Source of the DNA: Candidatus Accumulibacter cognatus
GTDB lineage: Bacteria > Pseudomonadota > Gammaproteobacteria > Burkholderiales > Rhodocyclaceae
Length of the DNA: 64,000 nt
Assembly: GCA_013414765.1 (NCBI GenBank)
Contig: CP058708.1
Span: forward strand, 62,001 to 126,000
Direction of reading: 5' to 3'
This document shows positions 10,333 to 19,399 of the stretch, in pieces. Within the stretch, counting starts at the first letter, position 1. Every line of letters begins with the position of its first letter. Under the pieces are notes generated by a model that did no database searches, was not told the DNA's origin, and worked only from the letters and a program-made list of their open reading frames with translations. The position numbers and the translations under genes are program-made.

Positions 10333-10963
10333 AATCGCTGCCCTGTTGCTGACGTGGACACCGTTCCTGGCCGGCGGCTTCGCCTGGAACATCCTGATCT
10401 CGCTGGTGGCGATGGTCATCGGTACGCTCTTCGGAGCGCTCCTGGCATGGCTGCGCCTATCCGGGCCCACGCCGCTGGCGCACGCGAGCCTCGTCGCCAC
10501 CGAACTGACACGCAACATCCCGACTTTTGTCTTCCTCTTCTACCTGGCATTCCTGATCCCGACAGAGTTCGAATTTTCCGGACGGATCTATGCCTTTCCC
10601 GTGTGGCTCAAGGCATCGCTGGCGCTCTCCGTGGCGGTCATCGGATTCGTCTCGGACAACCTGCTCGTGGCCCTGCAGCACAGGAAGCGTCACCATCATG
10701 CGGCTGCATTGCTGTTCATTCCGAGCTGGACCACTTACCTGCTGATCATCGTCATGGCATCAAGCACTGCCTCGGTGATTGGCGTCGGAGAAATCGTCTC
10801 ACGCTGCAACATTGTCATCGCCGCGGTCGGCGGCAATGAAACGATGCTCTGGGTTTATACTTACGCCATCTGCTACTTCCTGGTCTTTTGCTTTCCACTC
10901 AACTGGGCAATGGGTTGCGCAAGAAGACGCTTGTTGGCCCGCGTCGGCGTGCCCGCGCCGTAA
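10319..10963 (+). CDS. ABC-type amino-acid permease homologue lacking the EAA loop
   Basis: A 214-residue integral membrane protein, with TM segments at FAWNILISLVAMVIGTLFGA, NIPTFVFLFYLAFLIP and YAICYFLVFCFPLNWAM. The terminal permease signature STASVIGVGEIV is present. Between the conserved TM regions the standard loop (GGxxxxPxGQxEAAxALG) is missing and replaced by a short basic stretch HRKRHHHAA. By comparison with typical HisM/GlnP-type permeases about 20 residues are absent. The TTG start is supported by AAGGA nine bases upstream, and it overlaps the preceding fusion gene, implying translational coupling. It is probably the partner of the permease half of the fusion protein. Confidence 0.78.
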   Translation: MAAAEIAALLLTWTPFLAGGFAWNILISLVAMVIGTLFGALLAWLRLSGPTPLAHASLVATELTRNIPTFVFLFYLAFLIPTEFEFSGRIYAFPVWLKASLALSVAVIGFVSDNLLVALQHRKRHHHAAALLFIPSWTTYLLIIVMASSTASVIGVGEIVSRCNIVIAAVGGNETMLWVYTYAICYFLVFCFPLNWAMGCARRRLLARVGVPAP

Positions 10964-10988
10964 GCGGTCGGCGACTTAGGGGAAACCA

Positions 10989-11903
10989 TTGATACAGATC
11001 ATCGCAATCCTTCGCCGCCTCCTGCCGGGCATGGCCGCGGCAGTGCTGCTGGCTTCCGCTCTGCAAGGATCGGCATGGGCCGAGTCGGCTCTCGACCGCA
11101 TCAGGAACACCGGCGTTCTCAACGCCGGAACCCGTGCCGATTCCATGCCGTTCGCTTACCGCTTGCAGCAGGCGGGAGACAAGGAGGCAAGGCTGGCCGG
11201 TTTCTCGGTTGACCTGATCGAACAGATCCGCAAGAAGCTCACGGAGAAGCTTGGCCGCGAAATCGAGACCCGGCTGCATATCACCACGGCCAGCGACCGC
11301 CTGGCATTGGTTGCCAGCCACACCATCGACATCGAATGCGGCATTACGACGCCCACCTGGGAGCGCCAGAAACTGGTCGATTTCTCGATCCCGTTCTTCG
11401 GCAACGGCACCCGCCTCATGGTCCTGCGCAAAACGGCCAAAGGGTTCGACGATCTGCGCGGCAAACGTATTGGTGTCGCCGCCGGCACGACGACCTCGGC
11501 CATTCTCAAACAGCACGTGCCGGATGCAATTGTGGTCGAAGTACCCGACATGGCGACCGGCTTCAAGATGTTCTCCAGTGGAGAACTCGACGGATTGTCC
11601 AACGTCGGCATCGTACTCCGTGCGCTGGTCGAGAAGAGTCCGCTCAAGAGCAAGGTCATCCTGCTGCCGCGTACCGATGCGCTGTCCTACGAATCGATGG
11701 CCTGCAGCCTGCCTCTCGACGACTCGAAATGGCGCGCCTTCGTGAATGAGGTACTGGCCGAACTCCTGGATGGTATTGACCAGTATCGGGGAGGTTATTT
11801 CGAAATCTACGACAAATGGTTCGGACCACGCGGGATCGTCTATTTCCCGCTCGACTATATAGTCGCCCAGAAACTGTCCTCCTCGATCATCTGGCTGAAG
11901 TAG
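10989..11903 (+). CDS. Periplasmic amino-acid-type solute-binding protein (family 3)
   Basis: A 304-residue exported protein. A signal peptide is visible (LLPGMAAAVLLASALQGSAWA, cleavage expected after AWA). The mature part begins ALDRIRNTGVLNAGTRADSMPFAY, a standard family 3 solute-binding start, and contains DIECGITTPTWERQKLVDFS, the usual ligand-pocket region of glutamate/aspartate-type binders. The TTG start follows AGGGGAAACC. It lies between a permease homologue and the SpoIIE phosphatase, with gaps of 25 and 10 bases. It is a plausible diffusible ligand receptor for the membrane components of the operon. Ligand identity (an amino acid such as glutamate or aspartate) is inferred from the family only. 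Confidence 0.88.
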   Translation: MIQIIAILRRLLPGMAAAVLLASALQGSAWAESALDRIRNTGVLNAGTRADSMPFAYRLQQAGDKEARLAGFSVDLIEQIRKKLTEKLGREIETRLHITTASDRLALVASHTIDIECGITTPTWERQKLVDFSIPFFGNGTRLMVLRKTAKGFDDLRGKRIGVAAGTTTSAILKQHVPDAIVVEVPDMATGFKMFSSGELDGLSNVGIVLRALVEKSPLKSKVILLPRTDALSYESMACSLPLDDSKWRAFVNEVLAELLDGIDQYRGGYFEIYDKWFGPRGIVYFPLDYIVAQKLSSSIIWLK

Positions 11904-11913
11904 GGTCGTCACG

Positions 11914-13896
11914 ATGACGCTGCGCCGCAGGCTTTTCCTCTTTGTCAGCACCCTCATCGCCATAGGCCTGCCGAGTGCCGGCTTGGTGTTCGCCTATGTC
12001 TCCTGGCTCTCCGTGCTGGAACGAACCGAGCGCGATGGCATCCTGATCGCCCAGACCCTTGCCCAGTCCGTCACTTTCATCCAGCAGGTGCCAACTGCCC
12101 TGGAACAGATCATTGACCAGAACGTGCGCACCCAGGCAGATATCGTTGCGCAACTGACCCACCTGGCGCAGCGGCAGAAGATTTCTGCGCTGGAAATCAA
12201 TCGGGCGCTGCGGACCATCGCCGTTCGCAACGGGATTCCGGAGGTCTGGGTAACCGATGCCAGCGGTCAACCGCTCTTCTGGTCGCTCGACGACATCGAC
12301 GCGTCTATTGCCCTCGACTCGGGGCTGACTCTGCAACCGAAATTCAAGCCGCTACTGCAGGGGCAGCAGTACAGCCTATCCACCGAACTGATGTACCGCT
12401 CGATTGACCACAGTCAATTGTACTACGGCGCGGTAACCATGCCGGAGCGGAGCGGCGGCATGACCCTGATCGCCCATCGGCCCAACCTCGCCAACAGCAG
12501 CATTCAGAATGTCGGCCTGAAGAGGATGGTGGACAGCGTTCTGTCGGGAGCGCTGATCGACGCCATCTGGATATTCGATGAAAACCTTCAAGCATTGGCC
12601 GTCAGTTCCGTCGCCAGCAACGACGGAACTGCCACACTAAGCGATGAACAGCGCACCTTCATCGAAACGGTAATCAGTACCAGCACCCCTGCTTCCTATT
12701 TTGCAGACAAGGTGCTGTTCCGGCATGCGTTCCTGTACGTTGCTGCGCCAACCTTTGGCGCGGACGGTTTGCCAAACGGGGCAGCACTGATGCGTCTGCC
12801 GGTCAACATGGATGCGGAGCTTCATTCACTCCTGACCATCGGTGGCGGGGTGACCGTGATCATGCTGTTGCTGGGAATGGCTCTGGCCCTGCCCTTTCTC
12901 AACCGCATCGTCCGGCCGCTGGCGCGCCTGACCGTACAAACCCATCGCCTGGTTGCGCATCACTTCGACCCGGATCAGGAAATGCATGCGGAACTGCTCA
13001 AAGTGTCGGAGAACCGCAAGGATGAAGTCGGATACCTGGGGAACGCCCTGTACTCGATGGTCACCACGCTCAAAGCTCATATCGCGGACCTCAAGGCAAC
13101 GACTGCCGCCAAGGAGCGGATCGAGGGCGAGATGTCTGCCGCCCGCGCCATCCAGATGGGCATGCTGCCGCACAATTTCGGGGAACCGGCACCCGGCGCC
13201 CGCTTCGACCTGCACGCCGTACTCGAACCGGCCAAAGCGGTCGGCGGCGATCTGTTCGATTTCTTTCCGCTCGACGAACACCGGCTGTTCTTTCTGATCG
13301 GGGACGTGTCGGACAAGGGGGTGGCCGCCGCGCTGTTCATGGCAGTGACCAAGACGCTGTTCGCTGTCGAGGCGAAGCGCGACTCGGCATCGGTTGGCGG
13401 CATCATGGAACGGGTCAACCACAGCCTCTGCGAGAATAATCCCGAAGGCATGTTCGTCACCGTCTTTGCCGGCATCCTCGACCTGCGGACCGGGGAGATC
13501 AGCTTTAGCGACGGCGGCCACGAACTGCCTTTCCTGTTGCGCCACGACGGCGGTGCGGCAATGATCGAGAAGAAGAAGGGGGGGCTGGTCCTGGGCTTCG
13601 TCGCTGAATCAGTCTACCGCAATGACCTCATCCAGTTGCAGCCTGGCGAAGGACTGGTGATCTACACCGACGGCGTCACCGAAGCGATGAACGGCGATCA
13701 CGAGCTGTTCAACGCGACACGTCTGGGCGACAGCCTGGCCGCGATCTCGCCAGACTGTTCTGCACGCACGGTCATCGACAGGGTGATGAACTCGGTTCGT
13801 GCTTTCGTCGGCGAGCATCCGCAAAGCGATGACATTACCCTGCTGGCACTACGCTGGCACGGCCCTTCCGGCAACGGGCCTCCCGCAGCGAATTAG
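11914..13896 (+). CDS. Membrane HAMP-SpoIIE (PP2C-type) serine phosphatase
   Basis: A 660-residue sensor phosphatase. An N-terminal TM segment (about 8-30) and a second (about 308-332, VTVIMLLLGMALALPFL) enclose a ~275-residue periplasmic domain. A HAMP domain follows (PLARLTVQTHRLVAHHF), then a coiled coil and a SpoIIE/RsbU-type phosphatase domain from about 420 to the end. Metal-binding aspartates appear in VGGDLFDFF, LIGDVSDKG, YTDGVTEAM and SDDITLLAL. Such enzymes dephosphorylate STAS-domain anti-anti-sigma factors, and two STAS proteins and a matching kinase are encoded 3-6 kb downstream. It is the last gene of the solute-binding/permease operon, 10 bases after the previous stop, so the periplasmic proteins are likely its input (inference). 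Confidence 0.92.
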   Translation: MTLRRRLFLFVSTLIAIGLPSAGLVFAYVSWLSVLERTERDGILIAQTLAQSVTFIQQVPTALEQIIDQNVRTQADIVAQLTHLAQRQKISALEINRALRTIAVRNGIPEVWVTDASGQPLFWSLDDIDASIALDSGLTLQPKFKPLLQGQQYSLSTELMYRSIDHSQLYYGAVTMPERSGGMTLIAHRPNLANSSIQNVGLKRMVDSVLSGALIDAIWIFDENLQALAVSSVASNDGTATLSDEQRTFIETVISTSTPASYFADKVLFRHAFLYVAAPTFGADGLPNGAALMRLPVNMDAELHSLLTIGGGVTVIMLLLGMALALPFLNRIVRPLARLTVQTHRLVAHHFDPDQEMHAELLKVSENRKDEVGYLGNALYSMVTTLKAHIADLKATTAAKERIEGEMSAARAIQMGMLPHNFGEPAPGARFDLHAVLEPAKAVGGDLFDFFPLDEHRLFFLIGDVSDKGVAAALFMAVTKTLFAVEAKRDSASVGGIMERVNHSLCENNPEGMFVTVFAGILDLRTGEISFSDGGHELPFLLRHDGGAAMIEKKKGGLVLGFVAESVYRNDLIQLQPGEGLVIYTDGVTEAMNGDHELFNATRLGDSLAAISPDCSARTVIDRVMNSVRAFVGEHPQSDDITLLALRWHGPSGNGPPAAN

Positions 13897-13941
13897 GGCG
13901 TGTCCTCAATTAACGGCAATCGCCGCGCCTGATTACTCCGG

Positions 13942-14454
13942 CTAATTGCTCGCCATCCTCTGGGGCAGATCGATAATGCGTGGCGGGTGTCCGATCCGAT
14001 CGAGAAATCGCAGCAGATCGTGCGTGGCGATCGCGGTAGTGCGGTCATTTCGCAACGGGTGACAGTTGAGGACATCGCTGTCCAGCAGCCGCTGCTCAAG
14101 GACAACGCAGACGCGACCATGCACGTCGTTGATCGCGGCGAAAGGCGAGACGGCTCCCGGAACGACGCCAAGGATGCTGCCCAATTCCTCCTCGCTGGCG
14201 AACGAGAGGCGCGATGCCTGCAACAGGCTTGCGGCAACCCGCAGATCTACGCGGGTCTGTTCCAGCGCCACTAACAACCAGTACCCGGACTTCTTGTCCC
14301 TCAGGAAAAGGCTCTTGGCGTGCCCTCCCGCGAGGTCTCCGCGCAGGCGCTTGCTATCTTCCACCGTGCGCAGCGGCGGATGCTCGACGGTCGTGGTGAC
14401 GATGTCCAACTCGGCAAGCATCGACATCAGATGCTGGTTATCGGCAAGAAGCAT
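13942..14454 (-). CDS. Prolyl-tRNA editing protein ProX/PrdX (YbaK-like deacylase)
   Basis: A 170-residue member of the YbaK/ProX family that hydrolyses mischarged Ala- or Cys-tRNA(Pro) in trans. The conserved elements TVEHPPLRTVED, GGHAKSLFLRDKK, a lysine in the active region and the GAVSPFAAINDV segment match freestanding PrdX proteins in length and order. It is transcribed opposite to its neighbours and sits between the two operons of the putative signalling system; there is no sign that it belongs to that system. The ATG start matches the usual beginning of the family. Confidence 0.9.
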   Translation of the reverse strand: MLLADNQHLMSMLAELDIVTTTVEHPPLRTVEDSKRLRGDLAGGHAKSLFLRDKKSGYWLLVALEQTRVDLRVAASLLQASRLSFASEEELGSILGVVPGAVSPFAAINDVHGRVCVVLEQRLLDSDVLNCHPLRNDRTTAIATHDLLRFLDRIGHPPRIIDLPQRMASN

Positions 14455-14696
14455 TGCGAGTCCTCATACCCTCTGGTTATCGTCGCCATGAGGCTGTTCA
14501 CCCACCAGACCGGATCGAGCCAGATCATGATTTATGGGATTAAACTTATGCTGAAGAAAATGGACAAGTAGCAGTTGACCGCCTCTCAAGATTGCAGCTA
14601 ACCTAGGCGCCATGGTCCGGATTGAACAACAACCGGCAGGCTCGAACAACAACCAACAAGCAATATAACCAACACCCAATATCGCGAGGAACAGTC

Positions 14697-16526
14697 ATGA
14701 AGACGCAAGCCTATTCTTATTCGGACACGATTACCGGTTACGTCACGCAGGTTGATCGTGCAGCACGCAGCTTTACTCTCAGGACCAATAGCGGCCAGGA
14801 TTTTCAAGTGTATCTCACGCCGACCACTTACGCTCGAATTGCAGAGAACCTCGAGGACAGTTACCAGGATTGCACCTCGCGCATCCGCGAAATGCTGCAA
14901 CCCGGCCAGCAGGTTTACGCGTACTGCATCTTCTATCCACAAGCGGGAGAGTTGCGTGCCGAGGTCAAATCGATGGTCTTCCCGGGCGAGGGACCCGGCG
15001 TCTATCGCCACGAGGAACCCGACTGGTGGATCAAACAGATCCGTTCCATCGCCAACAGCTACCTGCGCTGGCAGTTCAACTACCCCAATCAGTCGATCGA
15101 CTATCGAAATTATCGCACGATCCTGCACCTGGCCGGCGGCAAGAAAGGCGACTACCTGCAGGAAACCGACACCATTTCCCGGATGGTTTACGGCATGGCA
15201 TCGGCCTACATGCTGACCGGTGAGGAAAGCTTCCTCGAGGCCGCAGAGAAAGGAACAGAGTACCTGCGTGCCCACATGCGCTTCATGGATGCGGACGAGG
15301 ATCTGATCTACTGGTACCACGGGGTCCAGGTTTCCGGAGACCGCGAGCACAAGCTGCTGACCTCGGAGTTCGGCGACGACTACGACTCGCTGCCGATGTA
15401 CGAGCAGATCTACGCCCTCGCCGGACCAACCCAGACCTATCGTCTCACCGGCGACCCGCGCATTCTCTACGATATCGAGAAAACGATCGAACTGTTCGAC
15501 AAATACTACAAGGACAACGATCAGGGCGGCTACTTCTCGCACATCGATCCGATCGGCCTGGATCCGCGCTCGCCACTGCTCGACAAAGGCAACAATCGCG
15601 CCCGCAAAAACTGGAATTCGGTCGGCGATCACGCCCCGGCCTACCTGATCAACCTCTGGCTGGCAACCGGTGAGGACAAGTACGCCGATTTCCTGGCTGA
15701 CACCGCCGATACCATCGTCAAGCACTTCCCCGACTACGAGCATTCGCCATTTGTCCAGGAGCGCTTCCATGAAGACTGGAGTCACGACAGCGCCTGGAAC
15801 TGGCAGCAGGACCGTGCGGTGGTTGGCCACAATCTCAAGATTGCCTGGAACCTGATGCGAATCCACAGCATTCGTCCGAGTGCAGGTTACCTCGAACTGG
15901 CCGAGAAGATTGCCCAGTTGATGCCCAAGGTCGGTTCCGACCAGATCCGCGGCGGCTGGTACGACGTGGTCGAACGGGCACTGGCTCCGGGCGAGGAAAT
16001 GCATCGTTTTGTCTGGCATGATCGCAAGGCTTGGTGGCAGCAGGAGCAGGCGATCCTCGCCTACCTGATTTTGCAGGGCTGCCTGGACAAAGCGGACTAC
16101 CAGAAACACGGCCGCGAAGCAGCAGCCTTCTACAACGCCTTCTTCCTGGATCACGACGATGGCGGTGTCTATTTCAACGTTCTCGCCAATGGGCTGCCTT
16201 ATCTGCTGGGTAACGAAAGGCTCAAGGGCAGCCACTCGATGAGTGCCTATCACTCCACCGAGTTGTGCTTCCTGTCGGCGACCTATATCAACCTGCTGAT
16301 CAACAAGCAGCCAATGTGTTTGTACTTCAAGCCACGGCCCGACGGTTTTCCGGGCCGGATCCTGCGGGTATCTCCGGACATCCTGCCCAAGGGCAGTATC
16401 CGCCTGACCGCGGTCGAGATTGACGGCAAACCTTACTCCGCCTTCGATGCTGAAGCCCTGACGGTGCAACTACCCGATTCCCGCCAGGATGTGCGGGTCA
16501 AGGTCACCCTGACACCGGTCAAGTAG
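14697..16526 (+). CDS. AGE-family (N-acylglucosamine 2-epimerase-like) protein with N-terminal extra domain
   Basis: 609 residues. The first ~95 residues form a small beta-rich domain (TGYVTQVDRAARSFTLRTNS), possibly an OB-like fold. Residues about 105-520 resemble the (alpha/alpha)6 barrel of the N-acylglucosamine/cellobiose 2-epimerase family, with ETDTISRMVYGMASAYMLTG, HEDWSHDSAWNWQQDRAVVG and the WHDRKAWWQQEQAILAYL helix carrying candidate catalytic histidines. A beta-rich tail of ~80 residues follows. The start at 14697 has GAGGAAC upstream; an in-frame TTG at 14622 lacks one. It is the first gene of a five-gene operon with STAS, GlgX-like, STAS and kinase genes. Activity on glucose-containing oligosaccharides would suit a glycogen setting, but the substrate is not known. 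Confidence 0.75.
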   Translation: MKTQAYSYSDTITGYVTQVDRAARSFTLRTNSGQDFQVYLTPTTYARIAENLEDSYQDCTSRIREMLQPGQQVYAYCIFYPQAGELRAEVKSMVFPGEGPGVYRHEEPDWWIKQIRSIANSYLRWQFNYPNQSIDYRNYRTILHLAGGKKGDYLQETDTISRMVYGMASAYMLTGEESFLEAAEKGTEYLRAHMRFMDADEDLIYWYHGVQVSGDREHKLLTSEFGDDYDSLPMYEQIYALAGPTQTYRLTGDPRILYDIEKTIELFDKYYKDNDQGGYFSHIDPIGLDPRSPLLDKGNNRARKNWNSVGDHAPAYLINLWLATGEDKYADFLADTADTIVKHFPDYEHSPFVQERFHEDWSHDSAWNWQQDRAVVGHNLKIAWNLMRIHSIRPSAGYLELAEKIAQLMPKVGSDQIRGGWYDVVERALAPGEEMHRFVWHDRKAWWQQEQAILAYLILQGCLDKADYQKHGREAAAFYNAFFLDHDDGGVYFNVLANGLPYLLGNERLKGSHSMSAYHSTELCFLSATYINLLINKQPMCLYFKPRPDGFPGRILRVSPDILPKGSIRLTAVEIDGKPYSAFDAEALTVQLPDSRQDVRVKVTLTPVK

Positions 16527-16559
16527 CTCCGCACCCATCGCAGCGAAGGATTCAAGCAT

Positions 16560-16913
16560 ATGTCGATCGAGGTTGAAGCTTTCCCCCGCGACGGGATGAC
16601 AGTCGTGGCCGTTGCTGGCGAGATTGACGGCAGTTCCGCGCCCAGTTTGCAGAGCAAGATCCTGCCCCTGTTGCAGGAAAACGATTCGCTGATCCTGGAC
16701 CTTAACCGCGTCACTTATATGTCCAGCGCCGGTCTGCGGATGCTGCTCCTGCTCTACCGCCAGGCGGCGGCGCACAATGGCCGGGTCGCTCTGGCCGGTT
16801 TGGCGGAATCGATCAGGGACACCATGGAGATTACCGGTTTTCTCAAGTTCTTTACCGTTGCAAACAGCGTCGACGCGGCGCTGACGGCCCTCAAGCAGGT
16901 GAGACATGGATAG
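16560..16913 (+). CDS. STAS-domain protein (anti-sigma factor antagonist type)
   Basis: A 117-residue single STAS domain of the RsbV/SpoIIAA class. The phospho-acceptor region reads YMSSAGLRMLL, with Ser56 aligning to the phosphorylated serine of RsbV. Its coding sequence overlaps the start of the glycogen debranching gene by 8 bases, so translation is probably coupled. In known systems such a protein is phosphorylated by an RsbW-like kinase and dephosphorylated by a SpoIIE phosphatase; both are encoded nearby. The usual final target, a sigma factor, is not encoded in this window. Confidence 0.92.
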   Translation: MSIEVEAFPRDGMTVVAVAGEIDGSSAPSLQSKILPLLQENDSLILDLNRVTYMSSAGLRMLLLLYRQAAAHNGRVALAGLAESIRDTMEITGFLKFFTVANSVDAALTALKQVRHG

Positions 16914-19041
16914 CCGCATCGATTTCTACCCGACTCACCAGCACGAAGGCTACAAGTTCCGACTAGGGCGTGTATTTCCATTCGGCAGCACCCTGGTACC
17001 GGGCGGCGTCAACTTCGCCATCAGCTCTGGCCACGCCACCTCCTGTACCTTGGTACTCTTCGAGAAGGGTGCGCCCGAGCCTCTGGTGGAGATTCCGTTC
17101 CCGGACTCCTTCCGCATCGGCAATGCCTGGTGCATGGTGGTCTTCGATCTCGACTACGAGCGCATTGAGTATGGCTATCGCATGGACGGCCCCTGGGATC
17201 CGGTGGCAGGACATCGCTTCGATCGGAGCAAAATCCTTCTCGATCCGTACGCCAAGGCAATTAGCGGCCGCACGGTCTGGGGAAAACTACCCGACTGGAA
17301 CGACTGCTACCCCCACCGTGCCCGACTGATCTTCGAGGATTTCGATTGGGAAGACGACCGCCCCCTGGAAACACCGCTCGCTGACCTGGTGATCTACGAA
17401 CTGCACACGCGCAGCTTCACTGCTCATCCCTCGGCAGGCGTCAAGCACCCCGGTACCTATGCGGGAATCATGGCCAAGATCCCCTATCTGAAAGAACTGG
17501 GGGTGAACTGTGTCGAGCTGATGCCGATCTTCGAGTTCGACGAGTTCGAAAACAGCCGTCCCAACCCGCTCACCGGTGAGATGATGTACAACTACTGGGG
17601 CTACAGCACGGTCGGTTTCTTTGCTCCCAAGGCCGGCTTTGCAGCCTCCGGGCCCTTTGGCATGGAGGTGGACGAGTTCAAGAACCTGGTCAAGGAGCTT
17701 CACCGCAACGGCATCGAAGTCATTCTCGACGTGGTTTTCAACCATACCGCCGAGGGTAACGAGCAGGGTCCGACACTTTCCTTCCGGGGGATCGACAACC
17801 AGACCTATTACATGCTGACTCCCGAGGGCTACTACTATAACTTCAGCGGCTGCGGCAACACACTCAACTGTAACAGCCCGGTAGTCCGAAACATGGTTCT
17901 CGACTCCCTGCGATACTGGGCAGCGGAATATCATATCGACGGTTTCCGCTTCGATCTGGCCTCAATCCTGGGACGTGCTCCCAGCGGCGCCCCCTTACCC
18001 AACCCGCCCTTGCTCGAAAGTCTGGCGTTTGACCCCATACTGGCCAAATGCAAGCTGATCGCCGAAGCCTGGGACGCTGGCGGCCTGTATCAGGTCGGGT
18101 CGTTCCCGGCGTATGGACGGTGGGCCGAGTGGAACGGCAAGTACCGCGACGACATCCGACGCTTCCTCAAGGGAGACGAGGGAATGGTCCCGGTGATGGC
18201 CGAGCGTATCCAGGGCTCGCCTGACCTCTACGGTTGGAACCAACGCGGTCCAACTGCATCGATCAATTTCATCACCTGCCACGACGGCTTCACCCTCTAC
18301 GACCTGTTCGCCTATAACGACAAGCACAACGAAGCCAACGGCGAACAGAACCGTGACGGCGGCAACGACAACCATAGCTGGAACTGTGGCGTCGAGGGCG
18401 AAACCAGCGATCCTGGGGTCAATGACCTGCGCCAGCGGATGATCAAGAACGCACTGGCAATTCTGCTGATGAGCCACGGCGTCCCGATGATCCTGATGGG
18501 TGATGAGATGGGGCGAACCCAGCGCGGCAACAACAACACCTACTGCCATGATAATGACCTGAACTGGCTCGACTGGAGATTGCACGAACGGCACGGCAAT
18601 CTATTCAACTTCGCCCGCCAGATGATTGCCTTGCGCAAGGCACACCCGCTCTTGCGCGCCCGCGAGTTCTTCGGAAGCAGTCCCACTCAGGCCGACATCA
18701 TCTGGCACGGCACACAAGCCTGGCGAGCCGACTGGTCGCCAGGTGCACGGACCCTGGCCTTCATGCTCCGCGAGCGGCAGGCAGGACAAGGGGGAAATGT
18801 CAGTCCGGTGCTGTACATGGCCATCAACTGTTATTGGGATGCCCTCCCCTTCGAATTACCGGAACTGCCCGCCAACTATCACTGGTATCTGTTCGCCAAT
18901 ACCGGCTTGCCAGCCCCCGATGACATCCGGGAGCCCGGCCAGGAAGTCAAACTGGAAGAGAATCTGCTCAGTTTTCTGGTCGGTGGGCGAGCGCTGGTGA
19001 TACTGATCGGGCGCCCACGGCTGCATGACCAGACAACTTGA
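16906..19041 (+). CDS. glgX: Glycogen debranching enzyme (GlgX / isoamylase type, GH13)
   Basis: A 711-residue GH13_11-type enzyme that hydrolyses alpha-1,6 branches of (limit-dextrin) glycogen. An N-terminal CBM48-like domain (about 15-150) is followed by the (beta/alpha)8 barrel. Visible catalytic residues: nucleophile Asp350 in HIDGFRFDLA, general acid Glu387 in LIAEAWDAGG, and His459-Asp460 in FITCHDGFTL. The YNYWGYST and VVFNHTAEGN motifs are typical of GlgX and TreX. Unlike most glgX genes it is not beside glgA, glgB, glgC or glgP but is sandwiched between two STAS genes, which suggests dedicated regulation. The ATG lies within the end of the preceding STAS gene. Confidence 0.92.
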   Translation: MDSRIDFYPTHQHEGYKFRLGRVFPFGSTLVPGGVNFAISSGHATSCTLVLFEKGAPEPLVEIPFPDSFRIGNAWCMVVFDLDYERIEYGYRMDGPWDPVAGHRFDRSKILLDPYAKAISGRTVWGKLPDWNDCYPHRARLIFEDFDWEDDRPLETPLADLVIYELHTRSFTAHPSAGVKHPGTYAGIMAKIPYLKELGVNCVELMPIFEFDEFENSRPNPLTGEMMYNYWGYSTVGFFAPKAGFAASGPFGMEVDEFKNLVKELHRNGIEVILDVVFNHTAEGNEQGPTLSFRGIDNQTYYMLTPEGYYYNFSGCGNTLNCNSPVVRNMVLDSLRYWAAEYHIDGFRFDLASILGRAPSGAPLPNPPLLESLAFDPILAKCKLIAEAWDAGGLYQVGSFPAYGRWAEWNGKYRDDIRRFLKGDEGMVPVMAERIQGSPDLYGWNQRGPTASINFITCHDGFTLYDLFAYNDKHNEANGEQNRDGGNDNHSWNCGVEGETSDPGVNDLRQRMIKNALAILLMSHGVPMILMGDEMGRTQRGNNNTYCHDNDLNWLDWRLHERHGNLFNFARQMIALRKAHPLLRAREFFGSSPTQADIIWHGTQAWRADWSPGARTLAFMLRERQAGQGGNVSPVLYMAINCYWDALPFELPELPANYHWYLFANTGLPAPDDIREPGQEVKLEENLLSFLVGGRALVILIGRPRLHDQTT

Positions 19042-19062
19042 TCATTCTTTGGAGACAGGAAC

Positions 19063-19380
19063 ATGACATTCAGTACCACAGTGGAAACCAGAGGCCGCGA
19101 GGCATGGATCACGCTCGACGGCGAACTCGACGCCGCAGTGGCCGGAGAATTCCGTACGGCAATCGAACGGCTCGCCCAGGAAAAACCCGAGAAGCTCGTG
19201 CTCTTCGTGAACAAGCTGCAATTCATGGCCAGCGCTGGCCTGCGCGTGCTGGTGTTCGCCAAGCAACGGATGGGCAGCGAGGTCAGCATACATGTCGTCG
19301 GAGCCACGGGCCCAGTCCTCAACACCTTGCAAATGAGCGGCTTCGACCAGTCGGTTTACCTTCAGGAAAGCTATCCCTGA
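19063..19380 (+). CDS. STAS-domain protein (anti-sigma factor antagonist type), second copy
   Basis: A 105-residue single STAS domain. It contains ELDAAVAGEFRTAIERL and the acceptor region FMASAGLRVLVFAK, with Ser57 at the RsbV phosphorylation position. It is distinct from the STAS protein at 16560-16913, with clear divergence across the whole length, so the two may serve different partners. A GGAGACAGG ribosome binding site precedes the ATG. The kinase gene begins 19 bases after its stop codon. Confidence 0.92.
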   Translation: MTFSTTVETRGREAWITLDGELDAAVAGEFRTAIERLAQEKPEKLVLFVNKLQFMASAGLRVLVFAKQRMGSEVSIHVVGATGPVLNTLQMSGFDQSVYLQESYP

Positions 19381-19399
19381 GCCTGGCGCCCACCAGGTC

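Noticed and set aside
14598-16469. Long open frame on the minus strand opposite the AGE-family gene
   Set aside because: No recognisable domain; the plus-strand frame has conserved family sequence and a ribosome binding site. Long antisense frames are common in GC-rich DNA.
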